DNA from: JBDRCU01 sp043821485
GTDB taxonomy: Bacteria; Patescibacteriota; Minisyncoccia; 2-02-FULL-40-12; IGHO2-01-FULL-4-A
NCBI GenBank assembly: GCA_043821485.1
Contig: JBDRCU010000058.1
Span: 1-7,833, forward strand
Reading direction: 5' to 3'
DNA: 7,833 nt
The position numbers and the translations under genes are program-made. The notes beneath the pieces were generated by a model. That model worked only from the letters and a program-made list of their open reading frames with translations. It was not told the origin of the DNA and searched no databases. Shown piece after piece: positions 1 through 6,708 of this stretch. The stretch's first letter is position 1. The number at the start of each line of letters is the position of its first letter.

Positions 1-1
1 A

Positions 2-268
2 GATCAAGAAGAAATAGATAAGGCAATATATAAATCGGTAGAGACCTTCATCAAACAGTCAATACCGGACATCTTTTCTGCATCAATATTAGCACCTAAG
101 AGACCAGATAACAAGAAAGAAGAAACACCAATATATGAAAAACTTGCCGTTAATGAAGTATTCATCATGATACGTCATGAGAATGGTGATTTCCTGGTAG
201 CCGAAAACAAAGATGGAAACATTGAGATAAAAAGAATCTCATGTAAAGAGGTATTAAAAGATGAATAA
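2..268 (+). CDS. Hypothetical protein, 3' part only (5' end outside window)
   Basis: The reading frame is open from base 2 to a TAA at 266-268 and gives 88 residues of the C-terminal part of a protein. No start is needed inside the window, so the gene begins further left. The visible part is highly charged (many Glu, Lys, Asp), with a likely helical N-terminal stretch (DQEEIDKAIYKSVETFIKQ), a Pro/Lys/Glu linker, and a C-terminal half with alternating hydrophobic residues (VFIMIRHENGDFLVAE) that looks like a small beta-hairpin domain. I do not recognise a family. It overlaps the next gene by 8 bases, so it probably belongs to the same transcript as the glycan genes. The shared operon is no proof of a shared function. 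An in-frame ATG at about 167 is a possible internal start, but the coding-like frame continues upstream of it. Confidence 0.7.
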   Translation, partial: DQEEIDKAIYKSVETFIKQSIPDIFSASILAPKRPDNKKEETPIYEKLAVNEVFIMIRHENGDFLVAENKDGNIEIKRISCKEVLKDE

Positions 269-536
269 ACAGAAAGACCTGGAAGGTAACGAAACAGATG
301 TACAGAAAGAAACTGTTAAGAAACTGACAACAAAATATGTCGCGGACTACTTCATCATATCAGTATCAGAAACAGGACAGGACCAGATTGATAAATTAAA
401 TGAAGAAAAAGATATCACCGGCAAGCGCAGATGGATAGCAAAGAACATGAAAGTGAAAGATCCAAAGCTGCTACGGTCAGAAAGTGAAGGTGAACAGTTT
501 CAGAACGACCTGGATAAACTAATAAAGGTGTTATGA
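261..536 (+). CDS. Small charged hypothetical protein (91 aa)
   Basis: This is a 91-residue, Lys/Glu/Asp-rich soluble protein without signal peptide or membrane segment. I do not recognise it. The start is supported by a GAGGT ribosome-binding site at 248-252, eight bases before the ATG, and by an 8-base overlap with the preceding stop. The N-terminal 20 residues are probably disordered. A middle segment (KYVADYFIISVSE) could form a beta strand, and the rest is probably helical with a basic patch (GKRRWIAKNMKVK). The gene ends in an ATGA overlap with the first glycosyltransferase, so translation of the two is probably coupled. A role in the glycan pathway cannot be claimed from sequence. It could equally be a small viral or mobile-element protein that precedes the cassette. 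Confidence 0.72.
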   Translation: MNKQKDLEGNETDVQKETVKKLTTKYVADYFIISVSETGQDQIDKLNEEKDITGKRRWIAKNMKVKDPKLLRSESEGEQFQNDLDKLIKVL

Positions 537-1510
537 AGAAGTACAAATACCTATTAATAGGAGATCCAGCGGGTGCCAGCTTTGTAGACGCAAGCAAAGA
601 AGAAGCCCAACTCAGCGGATTATACCTGTGGTCAAGGACCTTCAAAATAAACGGAGAAGAAGGTAAGATCGAAACGTTATGGAGAGCTGAAGAACTTGAA
701 GAGTATGATATAGTCCATGTAAACTATACCCCATCAAATATCCAGCTACCTTCAGTTATTAGAGACGAGCTAGGGAACAGCAGCAGTACAAAACTGGTAA
801 TCAACGTTGACCTTGACGTTCATTACTGGGGAGTAAACTTCGGATATTTCTTCATGGAGTTTATACGAGAACTAAAACTTGCAGATGTCTTATTCCATGT
901 AGAATCGAAAGGGGCAGAAGCACTTGAGATGCTTCTTGATAGAAAAGTACACGTTAATCCTCATCCGGTAGATGTAAGAAACATGTACGATTACATGAAA
1001 AAAGACAGGGAACCAGTGATAGGAACGATGTATCACAGATATTTCCCGAACACGACAATTCCTTTCATAACACAACGAAAAGTACCGATGAGAAGAATCC
1101 TATTCGGTCATGTTCCAGTAGGAAAACAGGGAACTGTCGCAAATGCAGGAATGTTTGATCAGATCATACCAAGGACTGGATTCAAAGATTACCTGAACGA
1201 AGTATCAAAATGCGCAATAGGATGCGATCTTTACGAAGGACACACGTTCGGAAGATCAGTAATAGAACTTGCAGCCTTGGGAGTTCCTACTGTATGCTCT
1301 TCAACAATAGAAGCAGCAAATGAACTGTTCCCATTAACAACAATCGATCCTTATGATGTGAAAAGTGCAGAAAGGCTTTTCATAAGATTAAGTGAAGATG
1401 ACGAATTCTGTAACACAGTAATAAAACAAGCACATAGTCTTTGCGGAGAATATTCACTTGAAAGTTCATATAAACGGTTCGTTGAAATGATAGAAACAGA
1501 GGACAAGTAA
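533..1510 (+). CDS. GT-B fold glycosyltransferase, GT4-like
   Basis: This 325-residue protein is likely a cytoplasmic nucleotide-sugar glycosyltransferase. The N-terminal half has the start expected of a Rossmann-like domain (KYLLIGDPAGA) and a strand ending in DIVHVNYTP near residues 59-67, as is common in acceptor-side domains of GT-B enzymes. The C-terminal half carries the recognisable donor-site region: Glu235, then FGRS (239-242), Glu245, and ALGVPTV (248-254). This resembles the GT4 E-x7-E region, but the two Glu are separated by nine residues. It is somewhat short for GT4 (usually about 350-400 aa). No membrane segment is visible. It overlaps the upstream gene by ATGA and the downstream gene by TAATG. 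Donor and acceptor cannot be deduced. It is not close in sequence to the two paralogous transferases downstream, so it likely makes a different linkage. Confidence 0.8.
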   Translation: MKKYKYLLIGDPAGASFVDASKEEAQLSGLYLWSRTFKINGEEGKIETLWRAEELEEYDIVHVNYTPSNIQLPSVIRDELGNSSSTKLVINVDLDVHYWGVNFGYFFMEFIRELKLADVLFHVESKGAEALEMLLDRKVHVNPHPVDVRNMYDYMKKDREPVIGTMYHRYFPNTTIPFITQRKVPMRRILFGHVPVGKQGTVANAGMFDQIIPRTGFKDYLNEVSKCAIGCDLYEGHTFGRSVIELAALGVPTVCSSTIEAANELFPLTTIDPYDVKSAERLFIRLSEDDEFCNTVIKQAHSLCGEYSLESSYKRFVEMIETEDK

Positions 1511-2427
1511 TGGTAAATGTGCTTTGTGTTAGCTATCACGATAACGGTGGGTCAATGCAGCAGCTATGCAATGCACTGAACAAATATACCAGGCATAATG
1601 CAAGACATTTGAATTACGAACAGACATGGTTAGAGTATGATACTGACATAAAAGCCTATGATCATAAAAACGAAGAATTAAAAGAAATACTAAATGATAG
1701 GGAATTCTTCATATTCAGTGAAGGAGTCCCAACATGTTTCAACGACCTTAAATTCAACCTTGAACGAAACAACACTATATTGAGATGCTGCGGTTCGATG
1801 TCGAGGGATTACGTAGCTGATTATCGGAAGTGGTGGAGTACTCACTTACCAGCGGTATCAGGTGGTGGTTTTGATCCTACTATTCACCCATATCTAGGGT
1901 TTGTATCATACCACATCCCTAACATCTACGAGTTCAGTGATTTCCCGGGAGTAGCAAAGAAGTTGCCTATAAAAGTGTGTCATGCACCAACAAACACAAA
2001 AAAGAAATCAACAACGAAAATCAATGAAATATTGGATAAGTTGCAAAAAGAGTTTGATTTCAAAAAAGTGGTATATAATAGAAAACCATGGAAAGAATCT
2101 TTAAAAATAAAAGCATCATGCCATATAACAATAGATCAATTAAAAATAGGAGCTTACGCAAGTTCATCTATTGAATCGATGTACATGGGACACGCTGTAG
2201 TAAGCAAGATCAGCCCATTCATAAGAAGTGTTCATCCTGATATCCCAATAGTTCATGCAACAGAAGAAATATTAGAAGATGTACTAAGGGATCTTTTATC
2301 AGACAATGACAGAATAAAATCAATAGGAAAGAAAAGTCATGAGTATGCAGTAAAAGAACATTCTGCAAAAAACAATGTCGTTAAGTGGGATTATCTTATA
2401 AGATGGGTAAATGAGGGATTCAAATAA
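1510..2427 (+). CDS. GT-B-like glycosyltransferase, paralogue copy 1
   Basis: This 305-residue protein is a probable cytoplasmic glycosyltransferase. The N-terminus (NVLCVSYHDNGGSMQQLCNAL) has a beta strand followed by a glycine-rich loop and helix, as in GT-B acceptor domains. The donor-side half begins near VCHAPTN (156-162), similar to the HAP-[ST]-N loop of many GT1/GT4-like enzymes. It then shows HITIDQ (205-210), G214, ASSSIE with Glu222, and GHAVVS (227-232), the usual late donor-binding region. It aligns without long gaps to the gene at 3380-4294, with about 186 of 304 positions identical by my hand count. A GAGG site at 1499-1502, seven bases before the ATG, supports the start, which overlaps the preceding stop (TAATG). 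The sugar transferred is unknown. A pseudoenzyme is possible but unlikely, since the donor-side motifs are kept in both copies. Confidence 0.8.
   Translation: MVNVLCVSYHDNGGSMQQLCNALNKYTRHNARHLNYEQTWLEYDTDIKAYDHKNEELKEILNDREFFIFSEGVPTCFNDLKFNLERNNTILRCCGSMSRDYVADYRKWWSTHLPAVSGGGFDPTIHPYLGFVSYHIPNIYEFSDFPGVAKKLPIKVCHAPTNTKKKSTTKINEILDKLQKEFDFKKVVYNRKPWKESLKIKASCHITIDQLKIGAYASSSIESMYMGHAVVSKISPFIRSVHPDIPIVHATEEILEDVLRDLLSDNDRIKSIGKKSHEYAVKEHSAKNNVVKWDYLIRWVNEGFK
1702..2255 (+). repeat. Diverged direct repeat, copy 1 (paralogous transferase DNA)
   Basis: This part of the first paralogous transferase gene shares exact DNA blocks with the second copy 1.87 kb downstream. The blocks are 21 bases at 1702-1722 (matching 3569-3589), 23 bases at 1864-1886 (matching 3731-3753) and 23 bases at 2233-2255 (matching 4100-4122). 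The spacing is identical in all three pairs. The DNA between the blocks has drifted. This shows a tandem-type gene duplication rather than two unrelated family members. The blocks are long enough to support occasional homologous exchange. Confidence 0.75.
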
Positions 2428-3383
2428 TGATCGAAAGTTTCAATACAAAATATAAAAAAGCAATAGTTACCGGAGGGGCGGGATTTATAGGGAGTCATAT
2501 AGTCAAAGAACTTCTGGATATGGGGCTGGAAGTGATAAGTATAGATAATTATTCATCTGGAAATATAGAAAATTTAAGAGAATTCAGAAATGATCCAAAA
2601 TTCCATGAACATTCCTGTGATATAACCGATTATATGCTAATGAAACAATATTTCAAAGGAGTAGATATAGTTTTCAATGAAGCAGCAGCAAAGAAAACAT
2701 CATGCATGAATAACCCTGAAAGAGATCTTGCAGTAAACGCAAAAGGAGCGTTCAATATTTTCAGATTATCAAAAGAGTTTGATGTAAAAAAAGTAGTACA
2801 TGCATCTACCGGATCAGTATATGGAGAACCAATATACTTCCCACAGGATGAAAACCATCCTTTAAATCCAACATCATTCTATGGAGTCAATAAATTAGCA
2901 GGTGAAAAGTATGCAATGGCTTTCGCACACTTATATGATATGGATATAACAGTTTTACGATATTTCCATGTATACGGACCAAAACAAGACTCAAGCGATC
3001 TTGGGGGAGTAATACCAATATTCTGCCGAAGATCAATTGAAGGAAAAGCAATTAAGATTTACGGTGATGGTTCACAGCAGCGCTCATTCACACACGTATC
3101 GGATATTGTCAAAGCAAACATAATAGTAGCACAAACCAAAGAGACTAAAGGACAAAGTTATAACTGCGCATCAGGAATAAAAGTAACAATAAAAGAACTT
3201 GCAGACAAAGTACTGATCATGTCAGGGCGAATGACTATAGAATATAGGGACTGGATGCCAGGAGATATCAAAATATTTGATATTGATAACTCTAAAATAA
3301 AAAGATTGGGAATGGAGTTCATGACTGATTTTGATAAGGGGTTAAAAGATACTTTTGAATGGTATAATCGGAACTTGAAATGA
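2427..3383 (+). CDS. NAD-dependent sugar-nucleotide epimerase/dehydratase, GalE-like extended SDR
   Basis: This 318-residue enzyme of the extended short-chain dehydrogenase family probably acts on a UDP-sugar in the cytoplasm, most likely as a 4-epimerase (UDP-Glc/Gal or GlcNAc/GalNAc type). The NAD-binding GxxGxxG is at residues 16-22 (GGAGFIG), an acidic residue (Asp40) ends beta-2, and DIT lies at 65-67. NEAAAKKT (84-91) sits where the family has the H-x-AA motif. The catalytic set is present: Thr128 in ASTGSVYGE and Y152-x3-K156 (YGVNK). RYFHVYGP (178-185) and the late GDGSQQRSFTHVSD block (213-226) are typical of nucleotide-sugar epimerases. Length fits the family (about 310-340). GAGGG at 2413-2417 precedes a TAATG-overlap start. 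It sits between the paralogous transferases, so it likely supplies a donor sugar to one or both. A dehydratase or a different substrate cannot be excluded. Confidence 0.9.
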   Translation: MIESFNTKYKKAIVTGGAGFIGSHIVKELLDMGLEVISIDNYSSGNIENLREFRNDPKFHEHSCDITDYMLMKQYFKGVDIVFNEAAAKKTSCMNNPERDLAVNAKGAFNIFRLSKEFDVKKVVHASTGSVYGEPIYFPQDENHPLNPTSFYGVNKLAGEKYAMAFAHLYDMDITVLRYFHVYGPKQDSSDLGGVIPIFCRRSIEGKAIKIYGDGSQQRSFTHVSDIVKANIIVAQTKETKGQSYNCASGIKVTIKELADKVLIMSGRMTIEYRDWMPGDIKIFDIDNSKIKRLGMEFMTDFDKGLKDTFEWYNRNLK

Positions 3384-4294
3384 ACATTTTATTAGTCAGT
3401 TATTTAGATAACGGTGGCTCACTTCAGCAGCTATGCAACGCCCTGAACAAATACACAGAACATACTGCAAGACACTTAAATTTTGAACAGACATGGCTTG
3501 AGTATGACGTTGACCTGAAAGCAAAAGATTACAGAAATGAAGAGTTACAAGAACTATTAAAAGATAGTGAATTCTTCATATTCAGTGAAATGATTCCAAA
3601 ACGTTTCATGGATCTTGGGTTTAAACTAACTAGAACAAACACTATAATAAGGTGTTTCGGGGGCATAGCAAGAAAAGGAAAAGAAGCATACAGAGCTAGA
3701 TGGATAAAGGATTTCACAACATTTACAAGCGGTGGTTTTGATCCTACTATTCATCCTTATCTTGGATTTGTAGCTTACCACATACCAAACATCTACGAGT
3801 TCAGTGAATTTCCTAAAGTACATAAAGGAAATAAAATAAAGATATGTCATGCTGCAACAAACAAAGAGTTAAAAAGCACTCAAAAAGTAGTTGACACATT
3901 ATGGGAACTTGAACGAGATTTCGGAATTGAGACTATGATAATCCACGGTGTGCCATGGAAAGAAACAATTAAATTAAAATCAGAATGTCATATTACAATA
4001 GATCAGTTCAAATTAGGAACTTATGCAAGTTCAGCTATTGAATCAATGTACATGGGACATACCGTAGTAAGCCGTCTAAGTCATTTCGTAAGAAGCATGC
4101 ATCCTGATATCCCAATAGTTCAGGCAACTGAAGAAACACTTTACGACGTGATCAAAAAGCTCCTTTTCGATTCAAATAGTATAGAAGTAATAGGTAAACA
4201 GGGTCATGAATACGCAATGAGGGAGCATGACGCAAAAACGAACATAGTAAAATGGGTAAACCTTATCGATTGGGTTAAGACAGGATTTAAATAA
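3380..4294 (+). CDS. GT-B-like glycosyltransferase, paralogue copy 2
   Basis: This 304-residue protein is a close paralogue of the gene at 1510-2427, with about 61% identity by hand alignment over nearly the whole length. It keeps the same landmarks: DNGGSLQQLCNAL near the N-terminus, SGGFDPTIHPYLGF at 117-130, CHAATN at 156-161, HITIDQ at 204-209, Glu221 in ASSAIE, and GHTVVS at 226-231. The differences concentrate at about residues 68-116 and 142-200. These are the acceptor-side loops and the interdomain region, which suggests an altered acceptor or donor. The start overlaps the epimerase stop (ATGA), and the ribosome-binding site is weak, so translation probably depends on coupling. A one-base gap separates its stop from the next start. 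It is predicted to be a cytoplasmic or peripheral membrane enzyme, and no transmembrane segment is visible. Confidence 0.8.
   Translation: MNILLVSYLDNGGSLQQLCNALNKYTEHTARHLNFEQTWLEYDVDLKAKDYRNEELQELLKDSEFFIFSEMIPKRFMDLGFKLTRTNTIIRCFGGIARKGKEAYRARWIKDFTTFTSGGFDPTIHPYLGFVAYHIPNIYEFSEFPKVHKGNKIKICHAATNKELKSTQKVVDTLWELERDFGIETMIIHGVPWKETIKLKSECHITIDQFKLGTYASSAIESMYMGHTVVSRLSHFVRSMHPDIPIVQATEETLYDVIKKLLFDSNSIEVIGKQGHEYAMREHDAKTNIVKWVNLIDWVKTGFK
3569..4122 (+). repeat. Diverged direct repeat, copy 2 (paralogous transferase DNA)
   Basis: This is the second copy of the duplicated transferase DNA. It carries the exact blocks 3569-3589, 3731-3753 and 4100-4122, which match 1702-1722, 1864-1886 and 2233-2255 at a constant offset of 1867 bases. 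The constant offset means no net insertion or deletion between the first and last blocks since the duplication. Confidence 0.75.
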
Positions 4295-4295
4295 A

Positions 4296-5363
4296 ATGAG
4301 AATAGCTGTTGTTGGTGGAGGAATATTTGGAGTAACCTCAGCAATAGTACTGGCAAGAAATGGGTTCAAAGTCGACCTTTTTGAGCAAGAATCAGACATA
4401 TTCACTCATGCGACAGGGACTAACCAATATAGACTACATCGAGGATATCATTATCCAAGAAGTAAAGAAACAATAAAGTCGTGTTTTTACGGCGAACTTG
4501 AGTTCAAAGAAGTATTCGGAGATGCAGTTTTAGATAATGAAATTGAGCATTATTACTGCATAGCGAAAGATGGAAGCATGATAAGTGGCAAGGATTATAA
4601 AGAAGTTCTTGACGAAAATTATTTAGAATATAAAGAAGAAGACTCAGGAATAGTTAACACAGATAAAATATCACTGAGCATCAGAGTAAAAGAGTACCTG
4701 TATGATCCAGACAGGTTAAAAAGAATATGTTGGGATTATTTAGATAAGCATGGTATTGCAGTATTACTAAACCATAAAACAAGTTTAGGAGAGCTTAGAA
4801 GAAATAATTATAATTTGATTATTGTGGCAACGTATTCAGATAATAACTCATGGATGAGGAAAAGTACACAACGGGTTTATCAATATGAAGTATGTGAAAA
4901 ACTTATCCTGAAACTTCCCGGGCGGTATAATAAAAAGAGTGTTGTGGTAATGGATGGAAGGTTTATGTGCATTGATCCATTCGGGAGAAGCGGGTATCAT
5001 TGTATGGGTAATGTTGTTCATGCTGTCCATCAAACAGTCATTGATAAAAAGATAAATATCGATGATAAGTACAAAGAAGTCCTGAATAAAGGAGTTATAC
5101 CTAATCCACCATTCACGAATTATGATCTGTTCATGGACTCGGCAGAAGAGTACTTCCCGGGAATTAAAAAGGATGCAGTGCATATCGGGTCAATGTTCAC
5201 AATAAGAACTGTTCTACCATACAGAGATTACGATGATGCACGCCCTACAATAGTTGAACGGGTAGGCGACAATGTGATCACTATGTTCTCCGGGAAGATA
5301 CCAGCGTGCGTAGATGCAGCTAATCAGATACTATACATTGCTATGGATAAGAGAGATATATGA
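4296..5363 (+). CDS. FAD-dependent oxidoreductase, DAO-type fold
   Basis: This 355-residue flavoenzyme has the classic N-terminal dinucleotide-binding motif. The strand IAVV runs into the glycine loop G7-G8-G9-I-F-G12, and Glu30 at the end of beta-2 is placed to bind the adenosine ribose. Residues 38-56 (HATGTNQYRLHRGYHYPRS) resemble the N-x-x-R-x-H-x-GYHYPRS signature that I associate with DAO-like enzymes encoded in polysaccharide clusters, whose reactions are poorly known. The C-terminus (VGDNVITMFSGKIPACVDAAN, about 323-343) fits the second FAD-contacting segment of the fold, so the protein looks complete. Length is normal (about 350-400). It starts one base after the preceding stop, with AGGA upstream, and overlaps the dehydrogenase gene by ATGA. 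A sugar or amino-sugar oxidation is inferred from context only. UDP-galactopyranose mutase, another flavoenzyme of glycan clusters, is a poorer fit. Confidence 0.82.
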   Translation: MRIAVVGGGIFGVTSAIVLARNGFKVDLFEQESDIFTHATGTNQYRLHRGYHYPRSKETIKSCFYGELEFKEVFGDAVLDNEIEHYYCIAKDGSMISGKDYKEVLDENYLEYKEEDSGIVNTDKISLSIRVKEYLYDPDRLKRICWDYLDKHGIAVLLNHKTSLGELRRNNYNLIIVATYSDNNSWMRKSTQRVYQYEVCEKLILKLPGRYNKKSVVVMDGRFMCIDPFGRSGYHCMGNVVHAVHQTVIDKKINIDDKYKEVLNKGVIPNPPFTNYDLFMDSAEEYFPGIKKDAVHIGSMFTIRTVLPYRDYDDARPTIVERVGDNVITMFSGKIPACVDAANQILYIAMDKRDI

Positions 5364-6220
5364 ACATAGGAATAATCGGTGTAGGTGAATGGGGAAAGAG
5401 AATATTAAGAGTTGCCAATGAATTATCTAAAGTAACAAGATGCGCTAACAAGCATGACGTAAGCTGGATAGAAGAAAACTATCCTGAAATCAAAGCAACA
5501 CTGGATTATCATGATATCCTGAATGACAGATCGATAGACGCAGTAGTTATTGCTGTACCACATAACGAGTTATTTAAAGTATCAAAAGATGCAATAATAT
5601 CAGGAAAACATGTTTTTATAGAGAAACCAATGGCGCAGACCTCGAATCAAGCAAAGGAACTCATTTCATTAAAACATAAAGATCAGATTATATTTATAGG
5701 ATATGTTTTCATGTATAGCCCTATATACAAAAAGATAAAAAGTATTATAAGTACCGATCCTATCATAAACATTGATGCAAAATGGTCAAAGTTCGGAACG
5801 TTCGATAATGATATAATATTCAACCTTGCTTCACATGATATAGCGATTACACTAGACCTATTCAGTAAGATGCCAGGTAGAGCGCTGATTAAAGAAAAAA
5901 CAAAAGATACTGTAATTATAAAGTTAGGATTTGGTAGAGATAAAACTGCTAAAATAAATATAGACAGAATGTCTCCATTAAAAAGAAAAGAAGTGAATTT
6001 AATAACAGAAAGTGGACGAAAGATTTATTGGATAAATAATAAGTTACTTGAAAGATACAATAACGAAAATGGATTCAGATCATTATTAGATACAAATGAA
6101 AGTAATTTAATAATGGAATATAAAGAATTTATAAGCTGTATAAATGAAAAAAGAGAACCAGTAACAAATGATATCTTAGCATGTAAAGTACTTAATATAA
6201 TCGAGCAGATCAACGAATAG
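5360..6220 (+). CDS. Gfo/Idh/MocA family NAD(P)-dependent oxidoreductase
   Basis: This 286-residue enzyme of the glucose-fructose oxidoreductase family probably oxidises or reduces a sugar or sugar-nucleotide carbon with NAD(P). The N-terminal Rossmann loop is G7-V-G9-E-W-G12. The strand DAVVIAVPHNEL (60-71) and the family hallmark E88-K89-P90 in VFIEKPMA are present, Lys89 being the expected catalytic lysine. His159 in LASHDIA (156-162) matches the conserved His of the C-terminal domain. It is short compared with the usual 310-370 residues, so the C-terminal sheet domain is reduced. The start overlaps the FAD gene (ATGA). The last 240 bases before its end are unusually AT-rich (about 24% GC over 5941-6180 by hand count). 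It closes the plus-strand operon. Pairing with the FAD enzyme suggests a two-step sugar modification, but the substrate cannot be read from the sequence. Confidence 0.87.
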   Translation: MNIGIIGVGEWGKRILRVANELSKVTRCANKHDVSWIEENYPEIKATLDYHDILNDRSIDAVVIAVPHNELFKVSKDAIISGKHVFIEKPMAQTSNQAKELISLKHKDQIIFIGYVFMYSPIYKKIKSIISTDPIINIDAKWSKFGTFDNDIIFNLASHDIAITLDLFSKMPGRALIKEKTKDTVIIKLGFGRDKTAKINIDRMSPLKRKEVNLITESGRKIYWINNKLLERYNNENGFRSLLDTNESNLIMEYKEFISCINEKREPVTNDILACKVLNIIEQINE

Positions 6221-6225
6221 ATTTC

Positions 6226-6258
6226 AAAAAAAAGAAAAAGTAGCTGTAACAAGCTACT
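6226..6258 (-). terminator. Minus-strand intrinsic-type terminator in the convergent gap
   Basis: A perfect 7-bp stem (6239-6245 with 6252-6258, loop 6246-6251) is followed, on the minus strand, by a T-rich tract at 6226-6239 interrupted once. It lies just after the stop of the minus-strand gene ending at 6261. On the plus strand no T-tract follows the stem, so it works as a terminator only for minus-strand transcripts. The T-tract alone could also terminate archaeal RNA polymerase. Confidence 0.65.
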
Positions 6259-6260
6259 AA

Positions 6261-6698
6261 TCAAATAGGTCTTACAAGTTCTCCTTGAGCCATGTAACGT
6301 ATGATTAATCTATTGCCTTTAAGCAGTCTTCTATTTACCTGAACACCGCTGCGGTTAGGAGTTGTCCGAAGTGCTTTTAGTTTTCGAATACTTACAGATA
6401 TAACCGTCCCTGCCCGAAGAGAGTTTCCCATAGGCTCAAACATGCCACCAAGACCACCCATTTGCTCAACAATTCCTACATAAGCTCTGGATGATATTGG
6501 AGGAGTTTCAGCTTTCATATCATCTTCGAATATCTCATTTTCCCATAGCCCATGAAGATAAGCAGTAGTGGCAAACCTGCCTCTATTAGCAGTTCCGCCA
6601 TACCTGACATCATGAGCATCTGGCATATGAGCTTCAAACGGGATGTATGAAGTTGATGCAGCCCAAGTTGTAGATATAAAGATTTCTCCGGTTATCAT
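6261..6698 (-). CDS. Small protein of unknown function, possible structural protein (145 aa)
   Basis: I do not recognise a family. The 145-residue protein has no signal peptide and no membrane helix. It is rich in Gly, Thr, Arg and Met, and its C-terminal half (about 95-145: RAGTVISVSIRKL, then NRLIIRYMAQGELVRPI) alternates hydrophobic and polar residues as in beta sheets. The last residues match the end of the neighbouring 113-residue protein (GEIVRP), and the preceding strand (LIIRYMAQ versus LMIVTYRAI) is also similar, so the two probably share a C-terminal beta domain. The ATG is preceded by AGGTG on the minus strand (6703-6707), four bases away, and an in-frame stop lies shortly upstream, which fixes the start. 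It is the last gene of its operon, with a terminator directly after it. A virion or other assembly protein is a plausible inference. Confidence 0.7.
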   Translation of the reverse strand: MITGEIFISTTWAASTSYIPFEAHMPDAHDVRYGGTANRGRFATTAYLHGLWENEIFEDDMKAETPPISSRAYVGIVEQMGGLGGMFEPMGNSLRAGTVISVSIRKLKALRTTPNRSGVQVNRRLLKGNRLIIRYMAQGELVRPI

Positions 6699-6708
6699 AA
6701 TACACCTG

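Noticed and set aside
1510..4294. Transposon or insertion-sequence origin of the transferase repeats
   Set aside because: The repeated DNA is simply coding sequence of two paralogues. There are no terminal inverted repeats, target duplications or transposase.
4848..5183. Minus-strand open frame of 111 codons inside the flavoenzyme gene
   Set aside because: It is antisense to a clear FAD enzyme with conserved motifs, and its His/Ile/Phe-rich composition is what antisense of an AT-rich gene gives.
4296..5363. UDP-galactopyranose mutase
   Set aside because: Although both bind FAD and occur in glycan clusters, the region around residues 38-56 and the C-terminal block look like the DAO fold, and I do not see mutase-type motifs.
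6239..6258. Hairpin as a plus-strand or bidirectional terminator
   Set aside because: The bases after the stem on the plus strand are mixed and not T-rich, so only the minus-strand reading fits an intrinsic terminator.
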